A stretch of 64,000 nt of DNA from Microbacterium sp. SMR1 (GCF_003289625.1 NZ_QMBN01000001.1:310001-374000), one strand, 5' to 3'. Counted from the first letter of the stretch, positions 41,485 to 50,520 are shown. Numbers and translations: made by a program. Notes: a model not told the origin generated them from the letters alone.

Positions 41485-42663
41485 ATGAGCATCCAGCCCC
41501 TCGACGCCCTCCCGCTCGAGACGCTGCGGCGACGGTCGAGCACGAAATGGCGATCGTACCCGCACGACGTCATCCCGATGTTCGTCGCGGAGACCGATTT
41601 CGCGCTCGCGGAGCCCATCACGCAGGCTCTGCGCGACGCGGTGGAGATGGGTGACACCGGTTATACGCCTCCGCAGCCCGGTATCGCGGAGGCGTTCGTC
41701 GGGTTCGCCCAGCGGCGATGGGGATGGACGGTCGACCCGAGCCGGGTCCGCTGGACCGGGGACGTCATGATGGGCGTCGTCGAGCTCCTGCGCGCCACGG
41801 TCTCGCCGGGCGATCGCGTCGTCGTCAACCCGCCGGTGTATCCGCCGTTCTTCGACACGGTGGCAGAGGCGGGCGCTATCGTCGAAGAGGTGCCCCTCGT
41901 CGACACCGGCACGGGCTGGGAGCTCGACCTCGACGGCATCGAGCGAGCCCTCGCCGGGGGCGCGCGGGCCGTTCTGCTCTGCAACCCGCACAACCCCACG
42001 GGAACCGTGCACTCGCTGGAATCGCTCCGTGCGCTCGCGACCCTCGCGCACCGGTACGGCGCCGTCGTGATCAGCGACGAGATCCACGGTCCCCTTGCGG
42101 CAGCCGACGTCGTCTTCACCCCGTTCCTCACGGCATCGCCGGAAGCCGCCGCCGTCGGCTTCGCGGTCACGAGCGCGTCGAAGGCCTACAACCTCGCTGG
42201 ACTGAAATGCGCCGTGCTCGTGACGGCATCCGAGACGAACGCTGACGTCGTTCGGGGACTGCCCTGGGAGGTGGAGTGGCGCACGGGGCTCTTCGGCGCG
42301 CTCGCAGCGATCGCCGCCTTCTCGCCGGAATCCGATGCCTGGCTCGACGGCCTGCTCGCGCGCCTCGATGTCAACCGGCGGCTGTTGGGCGAGCTGCTGA
42401 CCGAGCACCTTCCGCTGGCGCGCTTTCGCATCCCCGACGCGGGATTCCTCGCGTGGATCGACGTGTCGGCGTACGGCTGGGGCGATGATCCAGCCGACCC
42501 GATCCGAGAAGGTTCCCGTGTCGCCCTCCACCACGGCCCGTTCTTCGGTACGGAGGGCATCGGGCACGTGCGCCTGAACTTCGGCTGTGGGCCCGAGGTA
42601 CTGCGAGACGCCGTCAGCCGTGTCGGTGCGTTCGCGCGTCAGACGGTGCTCACCCGCGGCTGA
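41485..42663 (+). CDS. PatB/MalY-family PLP C-S lyase (cystathionine beta-lyase type)
   Basis: 392 aa, fold type I PLP enzyme. Family markers: RSSTKWRSYP near residue 11, MFVAETDF, GDTGYTPPQPGI, CNPHNPTGTVHS, ISDEIHGPL and the PLP lysine in SASKAYNLAGLKCAV. PatB/MalY enzymes cleave C-S bonds in cystathionine or cysteine conjugates, releasing pyruvate, ammonia and a thiol or sulfide. It lies just after the suf operon but behind a terminator and with its own promoter, so it is probably not the missing SufS: SufS has a different lysine and an active-site Cys loop. Convergent with the siderophore operon (24 bp between stops). Confidence 0.9.
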   Translation: MSIQPLDALPLETLRRRSSTKWRSYPHDVIPMFVAETDFALAEPITQALRDAVEMGDTGYTPPQPGIAEAFVGFAQRRWGWTVDPSRVRWTGDVMMGVVELLRATVSPGDRVVVNPPVYPPFFDTVAEAGAIVEEVPLVDTGTGWELDLDGIERALAGGARAVLLCNPHNPTGTVHSLESLRALATLAHRYGAVVISDEIHGPLAAADVVFTPFLTASPEAAAVGFAVTSASKAYNLAGLKCAVLVTASETNADVVRGLPWEVEWRTGLFGALAAIAAFSPESDAWLDGLLARLDVNRRLLGELLTEHLPLARFRIPDAGFLAWIDVSAYGWGDDPADPIREGSRVALHHGPFFGTEGIGHVRLNFGCGPEVLRDAVSRVGAFARQTVLTRG

Positions 42664-42687
42664 ATCGGTGGCGCCGCACGCGCGTCG

Positions 42688-43593
42688 TCAGTTCTCGGAG
42701 CGCCCGAGACGCCAGTAGCCCATGAAGGCGACGGCTCGGCGGTCGACCCCGACGGTGCCGACCAGGTGGCGTCGCAGCGTCTTGATCGCGGATGCCTCTC
42801 CCGCGAGCCAGGCGTACAGCGGCGCGCGTTTCAGGGCGGCGCCGCCCTTCGCCGTACGCGGCACCTCCCACAGGATGTCGGCGTCGATGTCGATCTCCTC
42901 CACTTCGGCGCCGATGCCCGCGGGGGCGAGGCGCGCAGCGGTGTCTTCCACCGCCGGGATCAGATGCGCGTGACGTTCGCCGTCATCACTGCGCGCGGCG
43001 ATGTGACGCTCGAACCCGGGGTGGTGGGGGAGGTAGTCGATATCAGCCACAGTGGGGACCTCGAGCACCACGGTGCCGCGAGCGTCGAGCGGCAACTGCT
43101 CCAGGATCGTCGCGATCGCAGGCGCTGCTGTCTCGTCGCCGGCGAGCAGGATCGCGTCGGTATCCGCCGGCGGAACGAAATCGATCCCGTAGCTCACTCC
43201 GACGTGCGTGGTCGTCGGCGCCAGGATGAGCACTTCGTCGCCGACGCGTGCGTTCGCGATCCATGCCGACGCCGGCCCGAGGACGTCGTGGGCGACCATG
43301 TCGATGTCGACTTCTTGCACGGTGGGGCGGACGGCGCGCGTCGTGTACGTCCGCATCACGGGGCGGGCGTCGGGGGAGAGGGCGCGCCACCCCTCGTACC
43401 AGTCGGGGCCCGTGGGCATCGTGTCGATCGACGCGGTGTCTGTGGGGAAGAGGATCTTCACCCGCTGGTCGAAGCCCGGATCACCGTACTCGGCCAGGTC
43501 TTCGCCGCGGAAGGTGAACCGGCGGAAGCTGGGGGTCAGGTCGGTGATCGCCGCGACGGATACGCGGAAGAAGTCGAGTGCGGGACGAGTCAT
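42688..43593 (-). CDS. Siderophore-interacting protein (FAD-dependent ferric reductase, SIP family)
   Basis: 301 aa. SIP proteins are cytosolic FAD flavoenzymes that reduce ferric siderophores and so release iron. Features: a flavin-binding RTYTTRAVRPTVQEVDIDMVAH near residue 85, ASAWIANARVGDEVLILAPTT, LAGDETAAPAIATIL, and the C-terminal YAWLAGEASAIKTLRRHL with the EAS motif. The ATG overlaps the stop of the ATPase gene (ATGA). Last gene of the five-gene uptake operon, placing reduction after import. Confidence 0.93.
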   Translation of the reverse strand: MTRPALDFFRVSVAAITDLTPSFRRFTFRGEDLAEYGDPGFDQRVKILFPTDTASIDTMPTGPDWYEGWRALSPDARPVMRTYTTRAVRPTVQEVDIDMVAHDVLGPASAWIANARVGDEVLILAPTTTHVGVSYGIDFVPPADTDAILLAGDETAAPAIATILEQLPLDARGTVVLEVPTVADIDYLPHHPGFERHIAARSDDGERHAHLIPAVEDTAARLAPAGIGAEVEEIDIDADILWEVPRTAKGGAALKRAPLYAWLAGEASAIKTLRRHLVGTVGVDRRAVAFMGYWRLGRSEN

Positions 43594-44411
43594 GGTTTTC
43601 CAATCAGCTCTGCAGGCACGTGGTGACGGCCGATCGGCAGCACGAGCGGCCGCCCCGTGAGCGGGTCGGGGATGACGCGACTGTCGAGCCCGAAGACCGC
43701 GCGCACGGTCTCGGCCGTCAAGACCTCGGTGGGATCTCCGGCACCGTAGAGGCGTCCGCCGGCCATGGCGACGAGGTGGTCGGCGTACCGCGCCGCGAGG
43801 TTCAGGTCGTGCAGGACCATCACGATCGTCGTCCCGCGGCTGCGGTTGAGGTCGGTGAGAAGGTCCAGGACGTCGATCTGGTGGCTCACATCGAGGAACG
43901 TCGTGGGCTCGTCGAGCAGGAGCACATCGGTCTGCTGCGCCAGCGCCATCGCTATCCAGACGCGCTGACGCTGGCCGCCCGACAGCTCGTCGACGGAGCG
44001 ATCGGCGATGGCGGCGGTGTCGGTGGCGTCGAGGGCCTGGGCCACTGCCTCGTCGTCCGTGCGCGTCCACCGCGCCAGGGGCCCGTGGTGCGGGGTTCGT
44101 CCGCGGCTCACGAGGTCGGAGACCGAGATGCCTTCCGGCGCGATCGGCGACTGCGGCAGCAGACCGAGATCGCGGGCCACCTGTTTCGTGGGCAGCCGGT
44201 GGATGTCTTTGCCGTCGAGCAGCACACTGCCGGTGCGGGGGGTGAGCAGGCGTGCCATCGACTTCAGCAGCGTCGACTTGCCGCACGCGTTGGCGCCGAC
44301 GATCGCGGTGACGCGGCCCCCGGGTACGACGAGGTCGAGCTCGTCGACGATGATGCGGTCGCCGTAGCCGAGGCGCACGCCGCGTGCTTCGAGTGAGCGG
44401 TCCGCGGTCAT
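43590..44411 (-). CDS. Iron-siderophore ABC transporter ATP-binding protein
   Basis: 273 aa, FepC/FecE type. Walker A GANACGKSTLLKSMARLL, Q-loop LLPQSPIAPEG, signature ELSGGQRQRVWIAMALAQ, Walker B VLLLDEPTTFLDVSHQ and H-loop MVLHDLNLAARYAD. The Walker A has Cys where Gly/Ser is usual (GANACGKS), as seen in many FecE-like proteins. Coupled by 4-nt overlaps to the permease upstream and the SIP gene downstream. Confidence 0.95.
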   Translation of the reverse strand: MTADRSLEARGVRLGYGDRIIVDELDLVVPGGRVTAIVGANACGKSTLLKSMARLLTPRTGSVLLDGKDIHRLPTKQVARDLGLLPQSPIAPEGISVSDLVSRGRTPHHGPLARWTRTDDEAVAQALDATDTAAIADRSVDELSGGQRQRVWIAMALAQQTDVLLLDEPTTFLDVSHQIDVLDLLTDLNRSRGTTIVMVLHDLNLAARYADHLVAMAGGRLYGAGDPTEVLTAETVRAVFGLDSRVIPDPLTGRPLVLPIGRHHVPAELIGKP

Positions 44412-45454
44412 AGGGAGCCTCCTGAGCGGCTGCTGCGGATGAGCAGGAAGATGAGATAGGGGGCGCCCAGCACCCCGGTGACGACTCCGACGGGCAGACG
44501 GATTCCGAGCAGGTACTGCGCCGTGAGATCGGCGACGAGGACGAGCAGCGACCCGAAGAGTCCGGCGGCCAAGACGGGGGAGCCGACGGGCCCGAGCATC
44601 CGTGCGGCGATCGGGCCGGAGAGGAATGCGACGAACGAGATCGGGCCGGCGGCGGCGGTCGCGAAGGCCAGGAGCGCAACCGCGGCGATGATCAGCAGGA
44701 CGCGACGGCGTTCGACGGGAACGCCGAGTGCTGCCGCGGTGTCGTCGCCGAGTCGCATGAGTTCGAGATCGCGGGTCAGCCAGAGCAGGGCCGGGACGAC
44801 CACGATCATCGTGAGGGCCAGGGGGATGGCCTGGTCCCAGGAGGCGCCGTTGAGGTTGCCCGTGATCCACCGCATCGCCGCCTGCAGGTCCCACTCGGCC
44901 GCGCGCGAGAGCACGTAGGACACGACGCTGTTGAAGATCGCCGCGACGCCGATTCCGATGAGGATGAAGCGAGCCCCGGCCCCGCCGTCCTTGAAAGCGA
45001 GCAGGTAGATCATCAGCGCCGTCACGAGGGCGGCGACGGTGGCGAGCAGGGAGATGCCGGTCTCGCTGAGCGAGAGGAAGACGATGCCGACGACGGCGGC
45101 CGCGCTCGCACCCGCGTTGACGCCGATGATGTCGGGGCTGGCGAGCGGATTGCGCAGCATCGTCTGGAACACCGCGCCGCCCATGCCGAAGCACAGGCCG
45201 GTGAGGAGAGCGACGGTGGCTCGGGGCAGTCGCAGCTCGCCGACGGTGAACGAAGCGCCGGGGACGGTCTGGCCGGTGATGACGCCCCACACCTCGGCGG
45301 GAGTGTAGAAGGTCTGACCGACCATGAGCGAGACCGCGTACATGACCACGACGGCCGTCAGCAGGGAGCCGAGCACGATGCGTCGGCGCCAGGCGCGGCG
45401 GGCGCGGCCGGAGACGACGATGTCGACCGTCGTGCGGTGAGCGGCGGCGGTCAC
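44408..45454 (-). CDS. Iron-siderophore ABC transporter permease (FecCD family)
   Basis: 348 aa with about nine or ten membrane helices. Family blocks: RLPRATVALLTGLCFGMGGAVFQTMLRNPLASPDIIGVNAGA near residues 70-110, RWITGNLNGASWDQ, and GPISFVAFLSGPIAARMLGP, the cytoplasmic coupling helix for the ATPase. The GTG at 45454 overlaps the stop of the partner permease (GTGA). It forms a heterodimer with the product of 45451-46503. Confidence 0.95.
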   Translation of the reverse strand: MTAAAHRTTVDIVVSGRARRAWRRRIVLGSLLTAVVVMYAVSLMVGQTFYTPAEVWGVITGQTVPGASFTVGELRLPRATVALLTGLCFGMGGAVFQTMLRNPLASPDIIGVNAGASAAAVVGIVFLSLSETGISLLATVAALVTALMIYLLAFKDGGAGARFILIGIGVAAIFNSVVSYVLSRAAEWDLQAAMRWITGNLNGASWDQAIPLALTMIVVVPALLWLTRDLELMRLGDDTAAALGVPVERRRVLLIIAAVALLAFATAAAGPISFVAFLSGPIAARMLGPVGSPVLAAGLFGSLLVLVADLTAQYLLGIRLPVGVVTGVLGAPYLIFLLIRSSRSGGSL

Positions 45455-46503
45455 AGCGCGCGCATCTTCTGTCGGCGGACGATCGCGATGAAGAAAGGAG
45501 CGCCGATGAGCGCGGTCACGATCCCGACCTCGACTTCCTGAGGCCGGGCGATCACACGGCCGACGACGTCGGCGACGATCAGAAGGCCCCCGCCGACGAG
45601 AGCTGAGACGGGCAGGAGCCACCGATGGTCCGGACCGACGAGCAGGCGGCAGATGTGGGGCACGATCAGCCCGACGAAGCCGATGGGGCCGGCGACGGCG
45701 GTCGCCGCGCCGCACAGGATGACGGCGCCGAGCGCGGCGATCAGACGTACCGTGCGCACACGCTCGCCCAGGCCCGCGGCGAGCTCGTCGCCGAGCGCGA
45801 GGGAGTTGAGTGCGGCACTGGCCGCGAGACAGATCACCATGCCGACGGCGAGGAAGGGGAGCACGAGCAGGATCTTCTCGACGGTGGCACCGCCGACGCC
45901 GCCGATCTGCCAGAACCGGAAGACACTCATGACGTCGATGCGGGGGAGGAGGATGGCGCTGATCAGGGAGCTGAAGGCGACTGCTGTGGCGGCTCCGGCG
46001 AGGGCGAGCTTGAGGGGGCTCGCGCCGCCCCGGCCCAGCGAGCCGATCGTGTAGACGAAGACCGCCGCGATCGCCGCGCCGAGCATCGCGAGCCAGATGT
46101 AGCCGAACGCGCCGGTGACGCCGAAGAACGCGAGCCCGATGACGACCGCGAGCGACGCACCGCCGTTGATGCCGAGAATCTGCGGGTCGGCGAGGGGGTT
46201 GCGCGTGACTCCCTGCATCACGGCGCCCGATACGGCGAGGGCGGCTCCGACGACGAGAGCGAGCACGGTGCGCGGAACACGCTTGGTGACCGCGGCCGCG
46301 GAGGTGCTCTCGATGCTTCCGCTGAGCCCGGCGACGATGTCGTCGAAAGTGACCGCTCGCGTTCCGAAGGTCACCGAGACGATGCCGGCCGCGAGGACGA
46401 GCAGAGCGAGAACGATGAGCCAGACGACCCGCCGCCGCCGGGAGCGGCGCCGCGGGGGCGCGCTCACGGCGGCGGGGGCCGTCGTCACGGTCGTAACGCT
46501 CAC
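45451..46503 (-). CDS. Iron-siderophore ABC transporter permease (FecCD family)
   Basis: 350 aa, second permease. A basic N-terminal tail ([13 protein letters not shown]) precedes about ten helices. Blocks: RVPRTVLALVVGAALAVSGAVMQGVTRNPLADPQILGINGGA, FRFWQIGGVGGAT and GPIGFVGLIVPHICRLLVGPDHRWLLP. GTG start at 46503, 25 nt after the binding-protein stop. Confidence 0.95.
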   Translation of the reverse strand: MSVTTVTTAPAAVSAPPRRRSRRRRVVWLIVLALLVLAAGIVSVTFGTRAVTFDDIVAGLSGSIESTSAAAVTKRVPRTVLALVVGAALAVSGAVMQGVTRNPLADPQILGINGGASLAVVIGLAFFGVTGAFGYIWLAMLGAAIAAVFVYTIGSLGRGGASPLKLALAGAATAVAFSSLISAILLPRIDVMSVFRFWQIGGVGGATVEKILLVLPFLAVGMVICLAASAALNSLALGDELAAGLGERVRTVRLIAALGAVILCGAATAVAGPIGFVGLIVPHICRLLVGPDHRWLLPVSALVGGGLLIVADVVGRVIARPQEVEVGIVTALIGAPFFIAIVRRQKMRAL

Positions 46504-46528
46504 GGCATCCGACGAGGATCGACTGCGG

Positions 46529-47569
46529 TCACGAGGTCGCCTTCGCGGCCGCCGCGCCGATCATGTCGACGTACGTCGACGTCAGAGGGTCGGTGATCGA
46601 GAGGGGGCTGGGGTTGGCCGCCGCGGCGAGCGGGTCGTTCGCCGCGGGCAGCACGACCACGGCTCCCGAGGCGACGGCGGGGATCCGCGACAGCAGCGGA
46701 TCGGCCTGCATGGCGGCCAGCGTGGAATCGTCGCCGTAGGTCACGAGCACCTGGAGGTCGGAGAACCGCTCGATCTCCTCCGTGCTGTTGGTGATCCAGA
46801 ACTGGTCGGTGCCCTGGGACTGCTCCGTAACGGTCGCGGCCGGCGTGAGCCCCAGGTCTTCGAGGAAGAGGGGCCGCGGGTCGGCGGTCGAGTAGAAGCC
46901 GATCTGGCTGAGGTCGGTCGCGTCGAAGGAGCTGAAGAGCGTCGTCTTGCCGGCGATGTCGGGGTAGGCGCCCGTCAGCTCGTCCAGGTGCGCCGTGAGC
47001 TCGTCGACGAGCGCCTCCGCCTCGACCTTGAGGCCGAGCGCCGTACCGTTCATGACGGTGAGCTCCTGCCAGCTGGTGCCCCACGCGATGTCGGGGTACG
47101 CGACGACCGGCGCGATCTTGGTCAGGGTGTCGTAGTCGTCCTGCGTCAGACCCGAGTAGGCCGCGAGGATGACGTCGGGCTGCGTGTCCGCGACGGCTTC
47201 GAAGTCGATGCCCTCGGCCTCGTCGAAGAGCACGGGAGTCTCGCCGCCGAGCTCGTCGAGCTTGTCCTCCACCCAGGGGAGGATCCCGTCGCCGTCATCG
47301 TCGCCCCAGGTGACGGCGGGCATGCCGACCGGGACGACGCCCAGGGCGAGCGCGGCCTCCTGGTTTCCCCATGAGACGGTCGCAACGCGCGTCGGCTTGC
47401 TCTCGATCGTGGTCTGACCGAACGCGTGGTCGATCGTGACGGGGAAGGCGTCGGACGATGCGTCACCGGAGGCGGCGGGTGCCGAGTCGGGAGCGGCGGT
47501 CGAACCGCAGCCGGCGAGGAGCAGCGTGGCTGCGATCAGGGCTGCGGCGGCTGTGCGGATGCGGGGCAC
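46529..47569 (-). CDS. Iron-siderophore substrate-binding lipoprotein
   Basis: 346 aa. Signal peptide with lipobox LLLAGC near residue 20, then a class III periplasmic-binding-protein fold: VTIDHAFGQTTIESKPTRVATVSWGNQEAALALGV, DVILAAYSGLTQDDYDTLTKIAPVVAY, and the C-terminal lobe FSDLQVLVTYGDD. The GTG at 47569 is preferred because GGAGG precedes it by 5 nt; an in-frame TTG at 47581 is possible. First gene of the uptake operon and directly behind an iron box. The cargo (which ferric siderophore) cannot be read from sequence, and no siderophore synthesis genes are in the window. Confidence 0.93.
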   Translation of the reverse strand: MPRIRTAAAALIAATLLLAGCGSTAAPDSAPAASGDASSDAFPVTIDHAFGQTTIESKPTRVATVSWGNQEAALALGVVPVGMPAVTWGDDDGDGILPWVEDKLDELGGETPVLFDEAEGIDFEAVADTQPDVILAAYSGLTQDDYDTLTKIAPVVAYPDIAWGTSWQELTVMNGTALGLKVEAEALVDELTAHLDELTGAYPDIAGKTTLFSSFDATDLSQIGFYSTADPRPLFLEDLGLTPAATVTEQSQGTDQFWITNSTEEIERFSDLQVLVTYGDDSTLAAMQADPLLSRIPAVASGAVVVLPAANDPLAAAANPSPLSITDPLTSTYVDMIGAAAAKATS

Positions 47570-47594
47570 AGGGGCCTCCAAGAGGAGAGGTGAG

Positions 47595-47613
47595 TAAGGG
47601 CAGGCTTACTTTA
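47595..47613 (-). promoter_or_regulatory. DtxR/IdeR-like iron box over the promoter
   Basis: On the minus strand the 19-mer TAAAGTAAGCCTGCCCTTA matches the known DtxR/IdeR consensus TTAGGTTAGCCTAACCTAA at 13 of 19 positions. The first six bases, TAAAGT, also fit a -10 box, so a bound iron-regulator would block transcription of the siderophore operon when iron is plentiful. Confidence 0.65.
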
Positions 47614-47754
47614 CGTCCGCCATGCCGATCCCGCCAATCCGCTGCAGTCGCCCTGAAGGTCAGGGGACCCGCGGAGCGGGAGCGCTGACACCGAGTAGGA
47701 TGAGAGGCTGGCCGTTCGGCCGACCTCCCTGTTCCTGACGATTGGACGTTCGCT

Positions 47755-49353
47755 GTGCTCGCCGTGCACGACCTCGAAATCCGCGTGGGCGCGCGCACGC
47801 TGATGGCGGACGTGTCCTTCCGCGTCTCCGACGGCGACAAGATCGGACTCGTCGGGCGCAACGGCGCGGGCAAGACCACTCTCACCAAGGTGCTCGCCGG
47901 TGACCTCTTGCCGAGTGACGGCAAGGTCGAACGTTCGGGCGAGCTCGGCTACCTCCCGCAGGACCCCCGATCGGGTGACCCGGAGATGCTCGCACGCACG
48001 CGCATCCTCGACGCGCGCGGCCTCGGCACGATCGCGGTGGAGATGCAGAGCGCGTCGCTCGAGATGGGTTCCGAAGACGAAGCCGTGGCGGGAAAAGCCA
48101 TGCGCCGTTACGGCAACCTCATGGAGCGTTTCGAGGCGCTCGGCGGCTATGCAGCCGAGGCCGAAGCGGCATCCATCGCCCACAATCTGTCGCTGCCGGA
48201 TCGGATCCTCGACCAGCCGCTGAAGACCCTGTCCGGTGGGCAGCGGCGACGCATCGAACTCGCCCGGATCCTGTTCTCGGACGCGCAGACGATGATCCTC
48301 GACGAGCCCACGAACCACCTCGACGCAGACAGCGTGGTCTGGCTGCGCGAGTTCCTCAAGGGATACAAGGGCGGACTGATCGTCATCAGCCACGATGTCG
48401 AGCTGGTCGGCGAGACCGTCAACCGCGTCTTCTACCTCGACGCCATGCGCCAGGTCATCGACGTCTACAACATGAACTGGAAGAACTACCTGCGCCAGCG
48501 GGTGGCCGATGAGGAGCGCCGCAAGAAGGAGCGCGCGAACGCCGAGAAGAAGGCCACCGCGCTGCAGCAGCAGGCCGCCCGATTCGGTGCGAAGGCGAGC
48601 AAGGCCGCCGCGGCGCACCAGATGGTGGCACGCGCGGAGAAGCTGCTCTCCGGTCTCGATGAGGTGCGCCAGGAGGACCGCGTCGCAAAGCTGCGCTTCC
48701 CCAAGCCCGCCCCGTGCGGCAAGACGCCGCTGATGGCGTCGGGGCTGTCCAAGTCCTACGGGTCGCTCGAGATCTTCACCGACGTCGATCTCGCGATCGA
48801 CCGCGGCTCGAAGGTGGTCGTGCTGGGGCTGAACGGTGCCGGCAAGACGACGCTGCTGCGCATCCTCGCGGGCGTCGATCAGCCCGATACCGGAGTGCTG
48901 GAGCCGGGGCATGGGCTTCGTATCGGCTACTACGCGCAGGAGCACGAGAACCTCGATGTGGCGCGGTCCGTGCTGCAGAACATGATGTCCGCGGCGCCGG
49001 ACATCACCGAGACCGAGGCGCGCAAGGTGCTCGGGTCGTTCCTGTTCACCGGAGACGACGTGCTCAAGCCCGCGGGTGTGCTCTCCGGCGGAGAGAAGAC
49101 AAGGCTCTCGCTCGCGACCCTCGTCGTCTCGTCGGCGAACATGCTGTTGCTGGACGAGCCGACGAACAACCTCGACCCCGCCTCACGCGACGAGATCCTC
49201 GGTGCGCTCGCGCACTACGAGGGCGCTGTCGTGCTGGTGTCGCATGACGAGGGCGCGGTGGAGGCCCTCAACCCCGAGCGAGTGCTGATCCTGCCCGACG
49301 GCGTCGAGGACATCTGGGGACGCGACTACCTCGAGCTCATCACCCTGGCCTGA
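47755..49353 (+). CDS. ABC-F family ATPase
   Basis: 532 aa, soluble, two ABC modules and no membrane domain. Walker A GRNGAGKTTLTKVLAG and GLNGAGKTTLLRILAG, signatures LSGGQRRRIELARIL and LSGGEKTRLSLATLV, and Walker B LDEPTNHLDADS and LDEPTNNLDPAS. The linker between modules (about residues 245-300) is a charged helical hairpin, ADEERRKKERANAEKKATAL, as in ribosome-acting ABC-F proteins. These act on the ribosomal E site or in antibiotic protection. I cannot tell a housekeeping factor from a resistance factor; the linker is of moderate length. TAGGAT at 47696-47701 is the likely -10. Confidence 0.9.
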   Translation: MLAVHDLEIRVGARTLMADVSFRVSDGDKIGLVGRNGAGKTTLTKVLAGDLLPSDGKVERSGELGYLPQDPRSGDPEMLARTRILDARGLGTIAVEMQSASLEMGSEDEAVAGKAMRRYGNLMERFEALGGYAAEAEAASIAHNLSLPDRILDQPLKTLSGGQRRRIELARILFSDAQTMILDEPTNHLDADSVVWLREFLKGYKGGLIVISHDVELVGETVNRVFYLDAMRQVIDVYNMNWKNYLRQRVADEERRKKERANAEKKATALQQQAARFGAKASKAAAAHQMVARAEKLLSGLDEVRQEDRVAKLRFPKPAPCGKTPLMASGLSKSYGSLEIFTDVDLAIDRGSKVVVLGLNGAGKTTLLRILAGVDQPDTGVLEPGHGLRIGYYAQEHENLDVARSVLQNMMSAAPDITETEARKVLGSFLFTGDDVLKPAGVLSGGEKTRLSLATLVVSSANMLLLDEPTNNLDPASRDEILGALAHYEGAVVLVSHDEGAVEALNPERVLILPDGVEDIWGRDYLELITLA

Positions 49354-49381
49354 CCGGGCCTGAGCCGACCGAACCGCGCGA

Positions 49382-50308
49382 TCAGCTGCGCGACGAGTCG
49401 AGGATCGCGTCCTCGTCCTCCATGTCGCGGTCGCGCTTGGTGTCGCGACGGCGACGCAGGCTGGGCGGGACGACCGACGACTCGTGCGGACCGGATGCCG
49501 TGACGGCAGGCGCCGGTGATTCCTCGGAGACCGGGGCGGCCAGCGCGGCGGCGGCTGCGGCATCCTCTTCGTCTTCACGCCGATGACGGCGCTCGGTGCG
49601 GATCATGTACCAGATGAAGACGAAGCCCATGATCGCGAACAGGATCCACTGGATCGCATACGACAGGTGCGGTCCCGGATCCTCGGACGGGCTCGGCATG
49701 GCTCCGAGGCTGTCGGCGGGGGCGGGGTCCTCGGAGACGAGGAGCCCGTACGCCGACGTCACGACATCGCCGGCGAGGCCCGCTTCTCCGGCGACGAGGT
49801 CGACGTTGATCGTCGGGACCTGGCCGTCGGGCGCCGAGCGCCCCGAGGTGGGGGCGGCTTCGGCGGGCTTCAGCCGGGCCACCACCGTCACCGTGCCCGA
49901 GGGCGGTGCGGCTATCGCGGCCGGCACGGGGCTGTCGGACGCCGGTGGAACCCAGCCGCGATCGACGACGAAGATGCGACCGTCCGTCGTCTCGAACGGC
50001 ACGAGGACCTCGAAGGCCGATGTGCCCCCGTGCGGGCGGTTGCGAACGAGCACCTGATCGTCGGCGCGGTACTGGCCGATCAGCTCCACGGGGTGCCACT
50101 CGTCCGCCGGGTCGAGCTCCGCGCCTGACGGCAGGATGTCGGACAGCGGCGCGGGGTCGGCGTCGTAGTTCCGCTCGACGAGCTCGAGCTGAGCGCTGCG
50201 CTCTTCGTTGCGCGTGAACTGCCAGTTCGACAGGTAGGCGCAGGCGATCGCGAAAGCCACGGCGACGGCGACATAGCCCGTCCAGCGCACAGCGGTCTTG
50301 CCTCTCAC
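49382..50308 (-). CDS. SURF1-family cytochrome oxidase assembly protein
   Basis: 308 aa. Membrane helix 1 (about residues 8-26, GYVAVAVAFAIACAYLSNW), an external domain with the SURF1 marks NWQFTRNEERSAQL, PVELIGQYRADDQVLVRNRPHGGTSAFEVLVPF and VVDRGWVPP, then helix 2 (HLSYAIQWILFAIMGFVFIW) and a long charged tail. SURF1 aids heme A insertion into cytochrome aa3 oxidase, consistent with ctaA and ctaB in the same window. GTG 50308 overlaps the upstream stop (GTGA). The tail beyond residue 240 is low complexity and variable. Confidence 0.9.
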   Translation of the reverse strand: MRGKTAVRWTGYVAVAVAFAIACAYLSNWQFTRNEERSAQLELVERNYDADPAPLSDILPSGAELDPADEWHPVELIGQYRADDQVLVRNRPHGGTSAFEVLVPFETTDGRIFVVDRGWVPPASDSPVPAAIAAPPSGTVTVVARLKPAEAAPTSGRSAPDGQVPTINVDLVAGEAGLAGDVVTSAYGLLVSEDPAPADSLGAMPSPSEDPGPHLSYAIQWILFAIMGFVFIWYMIRTERRHRREDEEDAAAAAALAAPVSEESPAPAVTASGPHESSVVPPSLRRRRDTKRDRDMEDEDAILDSSRS

Positions 50309-50520
50309 GACCCACCTGCTTCGCTGTTGTCGACGACGAGACGCTCCACGCTCACGGGGAAGTCGCGTGCGGCGACGAACTCTCTCAGGTACGCGACGTG
50401 GTCGTCGCAGGCCACCCAGATCTTCCGCCGGTCGGCGGTATGGATGCGGGGATTGCGCCAGATGACCCGCCACCGTGCCGACGCGCGGCATCCGGCGCGG
50501 GAGCACTCGATGTCGTTCAC
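50305..50520 (-). CDS. 71-aa Cys/His protein, unknown function
   Basis: 71 aa. A compact protein with an apparent metal site: IECSRAGCRASARW, then VACDDHVAYLREF, giving a C-x4-C and CxxH arrangement. A conserved-looking core RNPRIHTADRRKIW lies between. Such small actinobacterial proteins are sometimes labelled acetone carboxylase, which is not supported by size or motifs. The GTG at 50520 overlaps the stop of the DUF3099 gene and its stop overlaps the SURF1 start (GTGA both times), so it sits within a three-gene unit. Confidence 0.8.
   Translation of the reverse strand: MNDIECSRAGCRASARWRVIWRNPRIHTADRRKIWVACDDHVAYLREFVAARDFPVSVERLVVDNSEAGGS

Noticed and set aside
41485..42663. Missing SufS cysteine desulfurase right after the suf operon
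   Set aside because: The PLP lysine motif SASKAYNLAGLK and the PatB/MalY markers identify a C-S lyase/aminotransferase-like protein. It lacks the SufS cysteine loop and is separated by a terminator with its own promoter.
47755..49353. Antibiotic resistance ABC-F protein
   Set aside because: The ABC-F assignment is firm, but resistance subtypes cannot be told from housekeeping ones without phylogeny, and the context is housekeeping.
50305..50520. Acetone carboxylase
   Set aside because: A label sometimes attached to this kind of small protein. 71 residues with a Cys/His site cannot be a carboxylase subunit.
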